7,705 nt of DNA from Candidatus Krumholzibacteriia bacterium (GTDB lineage Bacteria > Krumholzibacteriota > Krumholzibacteriia > LZORAL124-64-63), in the NCBI GenBank assembly GCA_030643455.1, contig DAOWLV010000140.1, positions 1-7,705 of the forward strand, read 5' to 3'. Of the stretch, positions 6,518 to 7,705 are shown piece after piece. The position numbers and the translations under genes were made by a program. The notes beneath the pieces were generated by a model that was given only the letters and a program-made list of their open reading frames with translations, had not been told where the DNA came from and ran no database searches. Numbering within the stretch: position 1 is the first letter of the stretch; every line of letters begins with the position of its first letter.

Positions 6518-7048
6518 CTATCCCACCCCGTATCTTTCTTTCAATACGTTCAAATGATGGCGTTCATGGCCGGCGATCAACCACGGGATGGCGCGCGCGG
6601 TCATCCCCGACCCGTTCGCTGAACCGGCCCGGTCGATGCCCGTCTGGTCCAGGCTGCGGAACAGGTAGAGATGGTCCGTACGGCATACGTGCTGTTCGCG
6701 CCACAGGGTGGGTAGCTCGCGCGTATGGGCGTTCGAGTTTTGACCCCAGAGATTTTCATCCATGCCCGGTTGCTCACCCGGTTCGCCCCGGGCGAACCAC
6801 AGGGCCCGGAAGGCAAACAGCCGTTCGGTGTCGATCAGATGACCGATGACCTCTTTTATCGACCATTTTTCAGGCTGATACCGGTATTCGGCGCGGCTGT
6901 CGTCCAGGGTGCGCATCAGGGTGAGCATCTCCAACCCCTGCTTCTTCAGGTGCTTCAGGATGTCGGTCACGTCGGCAGGGACCAGATCCAGGTAGGTCTG
7001 GTAGTACGAATCAAATTCCTCGGCTGTCGGGCGAGCGAAATCAGCCAC
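6518..7048 (-). CDS. DinB-superfamily (DinB_2-like) four-helix protein
   Basis: A 176-residue protein of the DinB/YfiT-like metal-binding four-helix family. The pattern includes a tyrosine-rich N-terminal helix, KWSIKEVIGHLIDTERLF (H70) and HERHHLNVL near the C-terminus (H161, H165, with H164 between). H70, H161 and H165 fit the family's His triad for a divalent metal. Some relatives are thiol-dependent transferases (bacillithiol or mycothiol linked), others have no known activity, so no reaction is claimed. The start is GTG 7048 because a perfect AGGAGG (7057-7062) lies eight bases before it. The longer frame from TTG 7078 would put this site inside the gene. It is transcribed in the same direction as its neighbours, 98 bp before the operon and 74 bp after the peptidase, so co-transcription with the peptidase is possible. 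Confidence 0.85.
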   Translation of the reverse strand: MADFARPTAEEFDSYYQTYLDLVPADVTDILKHLKKQGLEMLTLMRTLDDSRAEYRYQPEKWSIKEVIGHLIDTERLFAFRALWFARGEPGEQPGMDENLWGQNSNAHTRELPTLWREQHVCRTDHLYLFRSLDQTGIDRAGSANGSGMTARAIPWLIAGHERHHLNVLKERYGVG

Positions 7049-7056
7049 GTCGTGGT

Positions 7057-7062
7057 CCTCCT
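7057..7062 (-). promoter_or_regulatory. Consensus ribosome binding site deciding the DinB GTG start
   Basis: AGGAGG on the minus strand, eight bases before GTG 7048. It argues against the upstream TTG start at 7078, which has no comparable site. Confidence 0.6.
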
Positions 7063-7122
7063 GGGAGGGAAAAATCAAATACCATTTACGGTTCGGTTCC
7101 CGATCCTAGCACCTGCTGAGGG

Positions 7123-7705
7123 TTATCGATAGAGTGCAGCGGAAAATTCATCCATCCACTCCTGCAGATCCGACCCGTACACCTGGCGTGCGTTGGCCAG
7201 CCGCTGATCCCGGTAGAATTCCAGGAACTTCTCCTTACCGCCCTTGTCGATCAATACCTTCACCCAGGCTCCCCCGACCGGATATGAAACATCCAGCGGC
7301 ATCAGGCTCCAATCCTCCCAGAGGGCCGCCAACTCGACCTGGATGGACAACTCCGGAGCATCCGCGAGCGCGGCCCGGGCCAGGGCCAACTGGTCACGGC
7401 CCGTCTGATCATGGTAAACCGAAATACCCTCGTTGATCAGGCCGGTCACATGTTCGGGGTTCATGGCGTGATGGGAGATCACGTGGGTCATTTCGTGACC
7501 GACGGTCTGTTCTGCCCGCGCGTGAACGAGGTTCAACTCCGGCCTGGCGAAACCCAGGGGCGGCATACTAGCGATCAGGGCTTCGTCCTTGTCCCTCCAC
7601 ACGAAAAACCGGATGGGCGCCGCCGGACCTCCCCCGAACCAGGCTGTAATTTTTGAATAGGCCGCCTCATGGGTGCGGGCGAAGGTCACCCCATCGAAAC
7701 CGGCC
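7123..7705 (-). CDS. Gluzincin-type zinc peptidase (Peptidase MA-like), 5'-truncated by the window
   Basis: The C-terminal part of a zinc metallopeptidase. HEMTH gives an HExxH site (7483-7497) with two His ligands and the catalytic Glu. About 18 residues later LINEGISVYH supplies a Glu in the position of the third gluzincin ligand. The C-terminal part (YPVGGAWVKVLIDKGG...YGSDLQEW) resembles the helical tail of Peptidase MA-like proteins. The frame is open to the right edge, reading AGFDGVTFARTHE before the first possible start (GTG 7689). That GTG has no ribosome binding site and the preceding codons look coding, so the true start is outside the window. A signal peptide cannot be judged. Substrate is unknown. 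The gene ends with TAA and is followed 74 bp later by the DinB gene in the same direction; no clear intrinsic terminator separates them. Confidence 0.8.
   Translation of the reverse strand, partial: AGFDGVTFARTHEAAYSKITAWFGGGPAAPIRFFVWRDKDEALIASMPPLGFARPELNLVHARAEQTVGHEMTHVISHHAMNPEHVTGLINEGISVYHDQTGRDQLALARAALADAPELSIQVELAALWEDWSLMPLDVSYPVGGAWVKVLIDKGGKEKFLEFYRDQRLANARQVYGSDLQEWMDEFSAALYR

Noticed and set aside
7049..7078. Longer DinB protein starting at TTG 7078
   Set aside because: A consensus AGGAGG would then fall inside the gene, eight bases before GTG 7048; the GTG start is better supported and the ten extra residues add no family motif.
7105..7121. Small hairpin CCTAGC-ACCT-GCTGAGG between the peptidase and DinB genes as a terminator
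   Set aside because: The stem is short with a bulged G, and no U-tract follows directly on the minus strand.
1..7705. CRISPR arrays, tRNA or rRNA genes, insertion sequences, attachment sites
   Set aside because: No regularly spaced direct repeats, RNA-gene sequence, transposase or terminal inverted repeats were seen on either strand.

Overview
The window is GC-rich bacterial DNA with tightly packed genes, strong third-position G/C bias and ordinary bacterial ribosome binding sites. The mix is a secreted repeat beta-propeller protein, a membrane-anchored alkaline-phosphatase-superfamily enzyme, a DinB-fold protein, a gluzincin-type peptidase and a cysteine-rich GTPase operon. This suits an uncultivated, probably Gram-negative bacterium of the Krumholzibacteriota/Eisenbacteria kind. 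That placement is an impression from gene style; no phylogenetic marker is present.

Layout. Positions 1-1327 (minus) hold a signal-peptide beta-propeller protein that runs off the left edge and is split by one in-frame TGA at 965-967; the same frame stays open and propeller-like on both sides. Positions 1328-1518 are a divergent intergenic region with an extended -10 promoter for the propeller gene, a leader hairpin and a short palindrome. Positions 1519-3444 (plus) encode a membrane-anchored sulfatase-like enzyme with Thr at the nucleophile position. Nine bases later, converging on it, ends a three-gene minus-strand operon (6419 to 3454). Its order is: substrate-binding-protein-like protein with an N-terminal DUF1858-like domain and no signal peptide; a UreG/HypB-like SIMIBI GTPase with several Cys/His motifs; and an ABC ATPase that also starts with a DUF1858-like domain. 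An AT-rich 98-bp gap with a plausible promoter precedes it. Positions 6518-7048 (minus) encode a DinB-superfamily protein, and 7123-7705 (minus) the C-terminal part of an HExxH peptidase that enters from the right edge.

The central interest is the operon. It has the parts list of an ABC importer (binding protein and ATPase), but no permease is visible, the binding protein shows no export signal, and the partner is a metallochaperone-type GTPase. The genes abut (TAG directly before ATG, then an ATGA overlap), so the products are probably made together. My inference is a cytosolic, nucleotide-driven device for handling a metal or metallocofactor, not a conventional transporter. The second item of interest is the in-frame TGA, which may be a recent nonsense mutation, a sequencing error or, less likely, recoding.
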